Assembly (NCBI GenBank): GCA_002245135.1
Contig: NGBS01000618.1
Span: forward strand, 18,179 to 82,178
From: Proteromonas lacertae
Taxonomy: Eukaryota; Sar; Bigyra; Opalinata; Proteromonadidae
Reading direction: 5' to 3'
Length of the DNA: 64,000 nucleotides
Shown: in pieces, positions 1 through 12,453 of the stretch
Numbering within the stretch: the first letter of the stretch is position 1
Layout of the letters: every line of letters begins with the position of its first letter
The notes under the pieces: model-generated
Databases searched by the model: none
The model's input: the letters and a program-made list of their open reading frames with translations, nothing else
Told to the model about the DNA's origin: nothing
Program-made: the position numbers and the translations under genes

Positions 1-1065
1 ATAGAAAGATTAGTAGAAGCAACAAATCCATCAATAGCTGCATCTGGATTATCCTTTTATTATGCATGTGCATTAGGTAATATAGATATAGTTACTTATT
101 TATTAACAATAACTGAACAACCAATGATTAATATCAGAACAGGTTTTGCAGTATCTTGTAAATTGAAAAGAAAAGCAATATCAGAATTGATATTCAATTA
201 TCATTCAGCTGATTATATAAGAGATAAACATGGTAATAATGCATTACATATTGCTATTAAATATAATTATTATGATATAATTCCTACAATAATTAGTAAA
301 AATATTGATATTTATGAGAAGAACAATGATAATTTAACTCCTTTACAATATGCTATTCAATTAGGAGATGATATAATTATTAATCTTTTAAAAGGTTATG
401 TAAATGAGAATAAAAAGAAGAAATTGGATGAAATAGTAGATAATGATGATGATGTTAATTCTACTAACCCTGTTGAAAATGCTATTACTTGCACTAATAA
501 TAGTAAGGCAAATAATGATAGTAATGTAGAAACAAATACATCTAATAAAAATAATGATACAGAGACAATTCTAACATCTCCAACTCCATCAACTAAAAGA
601 ACAGCAAAATTACCACCAATTGATAATTCACTTTCACCAGTAATGACACAAAAAAATAATCTTTCCAAATTACCACCATTATCATTAAACAAACCAGAAA
701 CTAATAAAACGGTTGAAGAAACAAAACCAATAAAAGAAGAAGAAGAAGAAGAACCAAAATCAATACCACAAATAAACCATCCAATTTATGAAAAACCTGA
801 ACCAATTGAAGAAGAAAAAGAAATAACACAAGAAACTAAACCTATAAATGTGGAACCTCCTCCACCACCTTCACCTGTCAAAGAAGAATCTCATTCAATC
901 CAAGAAGAACAAAATGAGATAATGAATGAAGAAGAAAATGAGCCAATACAAACTGATAGAAAAATGACAGAAGATAATGCACAAGTGAAAGAAGAAGAAT
1001 TAAATACAAGTCAGATTGAAAGTGAACAAATACATGAAGAATCTGAAGCATTGCAGATAGAATAA
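1..1065 (+). CDS. Ankyrin-repeat protein with Glu/Pro-rich tail (5' end cut by window)
   Basis: The frame is open from base 1 with no start seen, so the gene begins outside the window; the first internal ATG is at 124. The first ~130 codons read as ankyrin-type helical repeats: a 'YYACALGNIDIVTYLL' unit, then 'HGNNALHIAIKYNYYDII' and 'DNLTPLQYAIQLGDDIIINLL', which fit the G-TPLH-A--G consensus. The remaining ~220 residues are low complexity, rich in Glu, Lys, Asn, Thr and Pro, and probably disordered, with a run of prolines near codon 290. It ends in TAA. Ankyrin repeats are protein-binding scaffolds; no enzymatic domain is visible, so the partner and role are unknown. It converges on the minus-strand HECT-like gene; the ~535 bp between them hold an inverted duplicate fragment. 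Confidence 0.75.
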   Translation: MERLVEATNPSIAASGLSFYYACALGNIDIVTYLLTITEQPMINIRTGFAVSCKLKRKAISELIFNYHSADYIRDKHGNNALHIAIKYNYYDIIPTIISKNIDIYEKNNDNLTPLQYAIQLGDDIIINLLKGYVNENKKKKLDEIVDNDDDVNSTNPVENAITCTNNSKANNDSNVETNTSNKNNDTETILTSPTPSTKRTAKLPPIDNSLSPVMTQKNNLSKLPPLSLNKPETNKTVEETKPIKEEEEEEPKSIPQINHPIYEKPEPIEEEKEITQETKPINVEPPPPPSPVKEESHSIQEEQNEIMNEEENEPIQTDRKMTEDNAQVKEEELNTSQIESEQIHEESEALQIE

Positions 1066-1200
1066 ATTATTTATATTTTCCTCTTTATTGTCTTTATTTT
1101 GTTTATTAGAAAAATTGTAATATGTAATTGACTGATTTAGAATTTTATTAAAATCCATTTCAAAACAAAATAATTCTAAGAATATATATTAAACCTCCCC

Positions 1201-1369
1201 AAAATACCATTTAGTGAAAGAATAAAGTATTATTTAACAACTACTGCTATCCAGCCGATTATAGTTAGTTATTATTCATATTTTCCAAAGTTGACATTAG
1301 TTACTATAATGTTGAATGATTCAATAAAAGTAAAAGATAGTTCATGTACTTGTGTTTATCATCAATTCT
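1201..1369 (+). repeat. Inverted partial duplicate of the HECT-like gene
   Basis: About 165 bp here match, in opposite orientation, positions 2136-2301 inside the last exon of the HECT-like gene, with only a handful of mismatches. The copied stretch encodes the segment beginning PFSEGIKYYL, but here a stop interrupts it and the copy has no gene context. It lies just beyond the truncated 3' end of that gene, so it looks like the scar of a fold-back rearrangement. The rest of 1066-1600 shows no gene. Confidence 0.85.
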
Positions 1370-1599
1370 ATTTATAAAAAGTTCAAAAAAGCAACTTTCG
1401 ATTTAGTTATTTGTATTTGGAGAAATGAAATCAGATTATTGTTCTACAATTATCTTTATAATTATTATTTCAACATCATATTACTAGTAAATATGTAAAG
1501 AACATATAACTGAAAAATAAAAATTCAGAAGTAGTTGAAACCCCATAACAACATTTGAATATATAATATAATATATAATAATATTTAATATAGTCTTGA

Positions 1600-4500
1600 C
1601 TACATCTTCTGTAAAGAGTGGATGAATTTATATGACAAAAATTTGTACATATCATAAGGTACAACTGCCAATACTCCCTTTCGTATATATTCTATACTAA
1701 CATTATAACAGAAATGATATGAATCAAAATCACCGTTAGATATAAGTTGATCAGTGTATGACTTAAACACTCCACTATTATTCTCATTCATACTATTAGT
1801 TAAAATATCAACATCAATATCTTCAACAGATAAACTATCATTAAACAGTAATTTCCAGAAATAAACAGGAAAATATTGAAGTATATCAAAACTTACTGAT
1901 TCTAGTATTAATCCAATTAATACACCTATTCCATAATAATCCTTTTCCAAATAAACACTCTTTCCGTTTATATTGATCATATATTTACCACTTCTATTAC
2001 TAAATAAGTATTTATGATTCATTGCTACATATAATATATAAGAAATTGATATTTGTTGATAAGATTGATTTAATATTGACAATGAATGAGTTAAAGCAGT
2101 TTTCTTACAGTTTGATATATTCCATATATTATTTAAGAATTGATGATAAACACAATTACATGAACTATCTTTTACTTTTATTGAATCATTCAACATTATA
2201 GTAACTAATGTCAACTTTGGAAAATATGAATAATAACTAACTATAATCGACTGGATAGTAGTAGTTGTTAAATAGTACTTTATTCCTTCACTAAATGGCA
2301 TTTTTGAGATACTTAATACATGCTTATTACTTGTAGATACAATACTTTGGTTTAATCTTGATAAACAGTATATTCTAAAACATAAATGATATAGTAATCT
2401 CTTCTCAATTATTTCTTTCATTATTTCTTTATCATTCTTCAACATATTATTAATTATGGATTGTTTATTTGATGTAATAAAATCAAATTTCATTATACAT
2501 TCATCATATTTGTATTTCCATTCATCCCACTTATATAAGAATGAATATTTATCTTCTTGATCTTCTTTACAACACTCTATATCATCATTAACTACACATT
2601 CATTATCTTTAATCTCTACATTATAACATGAAGATTTATAAACATCATAAAAGAATTCTTTTCTGTTATTCATTTTATCTTTGTATAAGAAATATTGAAT
2701 GGTAGTATATAATTCATTTAATAATTTATTATTATCATCTGATTCATGATGATGATGGTTCAGTTCATATAACAATTTTATACATTCTGATGTATTTACT
2801 AATTTTGAATTTTTACTCGAGGAAACTATACCTTTTGATTCTTCAGTGCAATAATAATAATAAGGATTATTATTATTATTATGTAAAACTGAATATAACT
2901 GTCTCAATTCAATAAATTTATCACCATTTCCTTTCTCTACTTCTATTTCCTTATATTTATTATTAGCTGTTGATAGATTTAAATCATAATTTGATGGTAT
3001 AAAATATAACAATGATGTTAAACAGGATAGTATATTGTTATATTTATATAATGAATCATATTGGTTATTATATTCCTATATAATAATATAAATAATGAAT
3101 AATATTATTTATATACTTTTAATTTATAAACTTTGCTCACTACATTTGATTTCTTATTATGTAAAATGAATGAATTGAAATCATTATCTATCACCAATAT
3201 ATACCAATCATTACAATTCTGGTAAGTTAATGGTATTGAATATAAAATATTAGTTTCTTCTACCAAATCTTTCTTCACTAATGATGTATACTTGCAATTA
3301 ATATCATATAAGTCACCTAATGAGACATATCCTATGTGACTATGTTGTCTTACAAATGGCAATTCATTCATCAACTTGTATGAATTTACACGCGATCTAA
3401 ATATACCGTAAAAAAATAAGAATTAAAGAAACAATAACAGAATGGTTATTAGAATATTCAAAAAAGAAAAAGATATAATATTTGAATCATTTATCATTAC
3501 AGGTGATATACTATTTTGGTTATTTGATAATTCTGATGGAATAATTGATTGATATATCGAATTATCACTCATTTTAGTGAATCTAATATCATTGGTTGAT
3601 TCTAGTAAATCTGACTGTTGATATAATATATTCAGTGGTAATTCATTAATTGAGAATATGTATAAAGTATAACCATACAATGTATCTTTATCTTCTTCAC
3701 AATCACAACTAAAATGAATATTCAATTCTTCAATATTACCTACTGGTATTAGATTCATTGGTTTATATTCATTCTTAAATTCATAAGAATTATCTTCAGT
3801 TTTGAAGGTTAAAACAGCACCTTCAGATAGTTTTAGTGTTGAGATGTATATATATGAATTTGGTTTTGTTATTGCTACATGTTCTTCATAATTACATTTC
3901 TTTGGATGATTATGGAATGACTCTGATAGATAATAATTACATTTATATTTCTTTAATGCTTCTTTCATTTCAATATCATACATTTTATTCAAAGTATCTT
4001 TATATCCATTCATTTCTTCATTGTTAGTTGTAGTTAGCAGTATATTCTTAAGATTCTTGTTTATTGATAATAAATACTTCATTTCAACTGTATCATTTCC
4101 ATCTATTGACTTACAGTAATTCATATAATATTTCGATAATATTTCTGGCTTCATATTATTCAATAATAAACACCTATTCATCAACTGCAACATATCTGAG
4201 TATATCAATTGATATATCTCATTCATATTCACATCGTTAAATGATTTATTATTGAATGACATACATCTCAAATTAGATACTCTTTCATACTTCGGTATTA
4301 TCATATTCAAACTATTATTCTCAATTTTCACTTTAACTGTATTTTCATCTTCGACTTCTATAGCTTTACCAAAGTATAATGAATCTTTATTACTATTTAC
4401 TATCAAAACATTCTCATTAACATCAACAACTTCTTTCTTTTTATTATAATCACTTTCAATGGTTGAGACTTTGATTAAATAGAATAATGATTCTTCTGGT

Positions 4501-7500
4501 TTAGTATAAGATTCTATTTTTTCTTCTATTCACATTTATAATAATAATAATAATAATAATAATATATACCATTATCACTTGAATTGGATTCTAAATAAAC
4601 AGGATGACTTTCACTCAATAATACTGTAGCTAAATAAGTGGAAGTATTTAATGCAACAACCATATAATCAGCTTTATGATCTTCATATAGATATTTCAAA
4701 TGAGTTTTATGTAAATAACAACCATAACATACATTTGAATCTTTCAGATATTCTTTTAAAACAACAGGACAGAATATTTTATCACTAATATTATAATACA
4801 AATCATATGGCAAATCATTGATAATTGTAGGTTTTAACTTTGGTTTTAATGATAATAGTTTATTCTCAAGATGCAATTCATTGATTAAATCATTTGATAT
4901 AATATGGCTAGTAATATTATCAGAATAAACTATTGAACTATCTCTCTTCTTTAGTTCTAATACTTTGGGCTTTGTATATCGTTTTGGTATTTTCTTGTCA
5001 AATAAATCAGAATCATCAGAATCATTATCATCATCTGATGGATCTGAGAGATTATTATGATTGGAACTATTTGAATCAAATACTGTACTGATATTGTGAC
5101 CATCATCATCACCTAGACTATCATCAATATAGAAATCTGAAGCAAACATCCTTAAATTGTTAATAAACGTATCTTCATCTTCATCATCAAATTCTTTACC
5201 ATTATCACTTAATTCTTCATCAAATTCATCATCAAATTTCAATTGAACTGGTTCTTGCATTGTTAAGATTGGAGATGTATATGATCCGTATTTCTCTAAG
5301 ATCTTAGTTTCATCATTTTCATACATCAAACATATAATCTTGGCTTGAGAGTAAGTTTTACAGAATTTTGAATTACTGATTTTAGCACATAAATCAGCTG
5401 AGAGATTTGTACAATCATATGGTCTACTGCCACTACCGTTATTTTCATCATTATCATCATCATTATCATAACTATTATATTCTGGTTTCTTTATTGATAA
5501 TGGAAAACTATCCGTTATTCTGACTTTTGATTGGTTGATCAAATTCAACATATATTCTATTAATTCTTCATTATATTGATTAGGTATAAAATCAATTACA
5601 TTCTCATATTTATTGTAATAATCATAAAGTGTGGTAATACTATTGAATAAATTATTCTTTTTGTTGTTATTATCATAATATTTGATATATCTATTCATAA
5701 ATCTCATGATTAAGTTTTGTATAAAACATTTTGTGACAGTTACTTCATTTATCTTTAATAACTCCATAAATACTTTGTGTATTTCTTCACTATGAATGAT
5801 ATATTCTGTGGGTAAATCATATGTTATTGGTGGTTCTTCGACTATAGTCTCTTTGTTCAAATTCATACTATCAACATTATATTTCATCTTCCATATTGAT
5901 GTATTACTATCTTTAATAATGGTGTTATTACTAAAAGTATATAATTCTAATACTCCAATAACAAATGGTAATGATTTGAGTGTAAATTTCTCTAAGATTA
6001 ACTGTTGTAATTCATCTGAAATTGGTTTAACTTTAAACATTATTCTCAATAACAATATAATGTTGTGAATGAACTTTATATTCACTATTTCATTATCATG
6101 TTTATTATTCAAACTATTACTATAGTAATCTCCAATTGTATTAATAAACAATTCTAACAGAGAAGGTAAAGTATCAACCTTCTTATCCAATATATTCATA
6201 TTCTTATATACTATAGAAACATTCTTTATTACTAACAACTCTATTATATCAAATGATAATTGAGTTAAATAAGGAATGTTAAAATTCCAAACATTATATA
6301 AAAACTGAATCAAATTTACATCTACAATATCTTTCAATACAAGTTGTTGTCTTTTCAATTCATAATATAAATAATCTAAGAAATTGCTTAGATTAATTAT
6401 GACTTTGGTTTTCATATTACTATTTGTTTTTACATCTTTTATACTGTTATATAATATAATCTCTTTCATAATATATTCCTTAATAATCTTATTATTACCA
6501 TTTCCTCTGTTACTACTATTATCATTACATTGTTTCAATAATGAATATATTATATTTACTGATTTACTATATGATTCATAATAATAAAGTGTATCATTAT
6601 TCTCTATCTCATTATCTATTACTAATTTCTTATATTCTGATTCAGATACTTTGGTAGAATAACATAAACTACTTCCAATTGCAGTAATCATCTTCAATGT
6701 AAATATATTATTATCTTTTGCCTTATTGATTTGGTTAATATATTCCAACAGTTTCTCATAACTAATACCACTTAATAATACTTCAGCTGTTCCATTTATG
6801 GTGGATATATTTGTCTCTGGTAAAAAATATGATGGAGTGTTAAATATATATGATAATAACACTGATGGTGGATATAATATTCTGCTTCCTTCTATTAATG
6901 ATAGTGTTGGATTAATATAATAATTAGAATCAGTATAATCTTCTCTGATTTTACCAAAAAAATAATTATCATTTGGTTTTTCATTATTCTTTCCTGAATA
7001 TTTGTGTTGGTAATAACTGTAACTCAATAAATCAGAAATATCTTCATTTATTGATAACTTTCTAAAGTATTTATTATACAATTTTTCTCTTTTATAATCA
7101 ATCATTCCATATATCATCTTAGTCATTTCATCATACTCATTCATTGACAATAAAGGTAATAACTTTGTACTAATATCACTGTTAATATATTTCTTAAAAT
7201 AACTCAATAATTCAATCAATACTTTAATCAACATATAATTATGTTTTTTTACTTCATTTAGTATTAAATCAACTAATATATTTGATATAAAAACAAAACC
7301 TTCTTCTTTCTCTTTATTATATTCATAATAATCATTTGTATTAGATGAATAAACATATTTATAAACACTTTTAATGAAATGATCTAATTCATAATGAGAT
7401 AAGTCTTTCATATAATCATTAATAGATTTAACAAACTCAACTAATTCACCATTTTCTAATAACTTCACACCATAACGGAATGACTGAGCTATTGATTCAG

Positions 7501-10500
7501 TTAAACAATATAAAGATGAGAATATAAATGGTATATCAGCTGTATTGTAATTCTGAATTGAGCATGATTGTACTGAAGCAGAATCACCAACTGTAACTAA
7601 TTCTAATCCAATCATAAAAGGAAATGAATCTTGTGATTCTAATGGTATTGAAGAATTGCTACCAAATAAACATAACTGATGGTATTGGTTCAATTAACAT
7701 ATTGATACTTTTACCTCTCATAATCAATTATTAATGTAATGACAATATCCCGTTTATTATTGTCAGTAATTTCAAATATTTTGTTATTTTTCTTAACTTT
7801 ACCATTTGAATAGATGAACAATTCACCTTTATTACTAATTTGATAGATTTCTTTCTCAGTGAAGAAGTTAATATAGCATCTTCCTACATTATTAGATGGA
7901 ATTGTAATATTATAACAATGTTGATATGATTGAGGCAATATTGATTTTATCTCAACTTGTTCAAAGAATGGAACATTTACATTCTTTGCTATATTCAGAA
8001 TTCTTATTACATGATTCTTCATCTGGTGCTTCAGTATTAGGTTGTACACGATACACTGTTGATTTATCATTTGATAAAATAATATTATAATTATCATTGT
8101 CATGTTCCGCTGACTCATTGATTTGAAATTTCACTGGTAAAATGGATTGAGGTGGATCAACCAATGAATTATTATTATTATTATTATTATTATATGTTAC
8201 ACATTCCAACAATATGAATTTCATTCCACTACCTCTCGTAACTGATATTGATGGAATGATTCCAACTCCTTTATTAATTGGATATGAATCAATAGATGTA
8301 ATGAGGAAATTATTTATGCAAACTTTCAATTCACCTTTTATCCTATTAATATAGAATTCTAATATGTCATTATCACCTAATTCATGTTTATTATATATTG
8401 AAATCATCTTCTTCTTATCATAATAAGATATATTCCATTTTAATTCTTCATTTACTCCAATTACTATATTATTCTCACTATTATCAATACTCTTAAATCC
8501 AAAAATACATTTTCCTTTCAACTCTCTTATACAAATTGTATATTTTATTATATCATCATATGAAGGTTTAGTGTAATTCAATACTGATAGATTATTACTA
8601 ATACATTCATATATAAAACTATTACCATTATAACTATTGTTATTACTGATATTCCAATTATTGCTAAACTCTGTACCTTCACATGTAAAATACCCTATCT
8701 GTTGAATATCACTATCTTCATGATATTTAATATTGATTATTGAATCATAATATTCCTTTGCGATTGGCTCCATCTCTTTATATTCATTCTTACACTCACA
8801 TAGAGTAGTATAGATTGTATGTAAATATTGAATATTGACATTCTCATAAGGTAATGGTAAATTAGTGATAAATGAACATGTGGTATAGTGTAAATAGTTC
8901 TTCATTTTGATTGGATATTCTTTACATTCTTTAATATTTAATGATTGAACTGTACAGAAATTAGATAAACACTCTAAATACTTATCAAGACTTTTAGTTG
9001 GTGGAATTATACTATACTCAAATCTTTGAATAAAGAATAATAAATGGAAGAATAAACTAGACTGTATGTCTCTTATATTACTAATTGATTTTGATTGGAT
9101 GAAATTGTGGTAAATTCCTTCAAAATCAACTTCAATAAACCATTGAGCATTAACTAAATAATCAAATATTATCTCAATAAAATTATATAACAATGTTATT
9201 GTTGATTCATCTTTATCTATACTCATTAACAATTGATTTACTCCATTATAATCTATCCAATGAGATACAAAGGTTAATAACAAGTCGATAGACTTTTTAT
9301 ATTCTTCATTAATATTACCTTCGTTACTTAATACTAATTTCAATGTATGAATACAGAAATTTAACGGATTTTGATTGGATATAAAATCTACACTTCCTTT
9401 AATGCAATCTATTAATTCATTATTGATAAATGGATAGATTTCATTGTTATTATTCAACAATATAAACAATATATTATCTATCTTTAAGAATAATTCATAA
9501 TATTCCTCTTCTTGGAGAGATTGAATTGTTGAATTACTTTTCTTATGATTATTATTGCTGTTGTTACTATTATTGTTAATATTATTTATCATATCAGAAT
9601 AGGATTTATAGAATTGACATATATTCTTAAGTATTGATATAAATCTAGTTTCATTTTTAGATACATCATTTCTTTTATTCTCATTATCATTATTTACCAT
9701 ATTTAACATTTCATATAATATTTTCAAAGTATTTAAATCTGTTTTTAACAAGAATGTATCACTATCATCTACATTTTTACATAATTTTATATGACTAAAC
9801 AAATAGTTTATTAAATCATCACTATTCTGTATTTTACTAAAGAACATATCATTTCTTTCTTGACAAAATGCACAAACTATTGAATCAAATGGATTGATAA
9901 AACTACAGTTAGGACATTTATAATAAAAGTTACCTTCAATTTCATCTTCATCAACGTTTACTTCATATTGTAATTTATCATCATGAAAATATAATATCTT
10001 TTCTAATAGCATATTATTTGGATTTATATCTTCTTTAGTCTTTGCTTCTGTATTTGCTGTTGCTGTTGTTGAAGAAGAAGAAGAAGATGATGATATTGGT
10101 GATGCTAAAGCAACATATCCTTCTAATTTATCATCTTTCCAATAACCATAATAATATTTATTAATTCCTTTCAATTTAGCAACGCCAGCACCATATTTCT
10201 TCTTATTACGTAATTGACCAGTCCAATTTTCTCTTATTTCTTCATTCTTTACATCATAATTCAATGTTGTTATTCCCGTTACTGGTGATTCACATGTTAT
10301 TGATCTTATTTCGATTTTTCTTGTTTTACCATAGAAACAGACTGCTGGATAAACAGTTGGATATAAATCTACAAATCCAATAGCTGGTTCACTATTATTT
10401 ACTGAAAAATATAATTTCTTAGCATCCATATCAAAAGTAACATTTACTACATCATTCGAATGTATTTTACTTATCTTATCTTGATGATTTCTTCCGTATA

Positions 10501-12190
10501 ATGAACCATTATAACTTCTTAACATCATCAATTCTTCACAATCATTATATTTACCATTAGATGGAGGCCATTTAGCACAACCAAAGGCAGTACATTCATC
10601 ACCCATTGTATCTTCTAATAATACGAATTGTACAAGCCATTTACCACTACTGATTGGGAAATCAATTGCTACACATGAACTTTCACTTGAATTAGATGTT
10701 GCTACATGATTATTTTGACTAAACTCTACATCAGCACCAACTACATACCTTTCAGAGAAGCACGCATCTAATATCTTTGGACCATCGATTGGTTCAATAT
10801 CTTCAAGTATCGTTGAACATAATCTCTTAAAATAAGGTTTACATTCACCATATAGATTATCACCATTCTATTTATTATTAATATAATAATATCTATATTT
10901 TATACTTTCATTAATTCCTCAATCAATTGTAACAGTATTGCTGAATTACCACTTACTTGAGCTAATACACATAATGTATTTATTGAATCACATTTCAACT
11001 CATCAAATCCAAGACAATAAATGAGAAATTTACTGATATGACTAAATAAACTGGAAGGATCACAGGAATATTTTGATTTACTGGATTGATATAATAATAA
11101 ACTATCTATTTTATATTCATCTGAACAATCGATTGTTATATCTATTTCACTTACAAAACTATTGATTAATATCTTTTGACAGATATTATTTCTCTTTATT
11201 ATATCACTTTCTGGTTCAATTCGAATTGATTCTTTCTTATTTTTATTATTGGTTATTATGACTATTACTACTTCAGGTATTTTACTCCATTTTATTTCTA
11301 ATGATGAGATTTTCTCTTTTTCATTATAACAGATTCTTAATTTTGTATTTCTGTTGATTATATTTTGTTCTAAATCATTTATACAACTCAATTCTTCGTT
11401 TGTTTCACTTTGATAATGTAATTCATAATCTGATTTTCCTATTAATGTCTCTGAAGGTATTGCTGAGATTTCTAATTCATTTAATAAGGAATAATCTTTG
11501 TATATCTTTAATAAATCCAATAAATGGTTAATTATTGGTTTTAACAACTTTTGATCACAATTCAGATTGTCGATTATTGTTTGAAAACTTCTATAAACAA
11601 TAAATTGATGTAAGTATAGGAAATATACATCAAACAAAGTCGATGAACTGGGAAATTCTGTGAATCTGGAATATGAATATATCTCAAAGCATCATTTTCA
11701 TCCTATTATATTATTAATACATTTAATACATTCATATTCTTAGAATAGCATTTAGCTGCACTACATCTCAACAAAAAACCTAATTCCTCTTTACTTATTG
11801 TTGATATATCATCATCCTATTATAAATTAAATAGACAATATTACGTATATACTTCATATAGAGTATTTCTAACTGCATTACAATAATTGTGGTAGAAATC
11901 GATTGTACTATCCAAATCAAGTTGATACGATTTTATATTCTCTATCTCTTCATAAACTTTCACAGTGGGATGACATATTATGCTCTCTATAATTGAAGTT
12001 GAATTACTGCCATTCAGTATCTATATGCAGATTAGTCATATTAAAAATATACTTCATGTTTCAATTCCGTGGATTCTACATATTCTTTCCATCCACAACC
12101 ATATTTACAGGGAGCTCCACATTTTCTACATAAATCTCCTCCACTATGCAGATATGGTAATAAATTAAGCACAAATGTGCTTTTCTCCAT
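1600..12190 (-). CDS. Giant SPRY / RanBP2-zinc-finger / HECT-like ubiquitin ligase lacking the C-lobe
   Basis: Ten exons join in frame into 3412 aa: 12190-12053, 12020-11853, 11816-11730, 11682-10906, 10867-8011, 7988-7715, 7658-4570, 4525-3433, 3396-3117, 3075-1600; all nine introns are GT...AG and 22-56 nt long. Seen: an N-terminal Cys cluster (CRKCGAPCKYGC); a SPRY domain (~400-590); a MORN-like GYWKDDKLEGY stretch; a RanBP2-type zinc finger (CPNC...CAFC, ~706-728); a second SPRY-like segment (~1120-1280); a long helical middle; acidic low complexity; and a HECT N-lobe-like region (~3120-3412, with GVLIGLILESVSFDILQYFP). The order and size resemble HECTD4-type ligases (family inference). 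HECT enzymes pass ubiquitin through a C-lobe cysteine; this gene stops where the C-lobe should begin and none is found downstream, so ligase activity is doubtful. Splice sites are my reading; the total being divisible by three supports them. Confidence 0.72.
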
Positions 12191-12453
12191 TTATTATATT
12201 CGAATCTAAAAAATAAAAGCAAGAATAAATTAATTAAATTTCAGCGAAAAAAGTGGGTTTATTTTTTGGAATAGATACTTTTTTCTTTATTTTGGACTAT
12301 ATAATCATCAAATAGAATAATTTCCTTGAAAATTCATTTAAACATATAAAATATTATTGATACAAACAAAGAACCAGCAATATACAATAAAATGAAAATA
12401 ATTAAGAAAAATAACAACTCTTTACACTATATATATTCATTATTTTTCATTTT

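Noticed and set aside
1476-1664. Minus-strand frame after the HECT-like stop as a possible C-lobe exon
   Set aside because: It has no HECT C-lobe motif and no catalytic Cys context; it is hydrophobic AT-rich translation.
4526-4569. Poly-tyrosine tail ending KCE at the end of a long frame
   Set aside because: It is intronic: a GT donor before it and an AG acceptor after it restore the frame to the next exon.
7961-8010. Apparent frameshift in the giant ligase gene
   Set aside because: A 22-nt GT...AG segment removes it exactly, so I treat it as an intron rather than a mutation.
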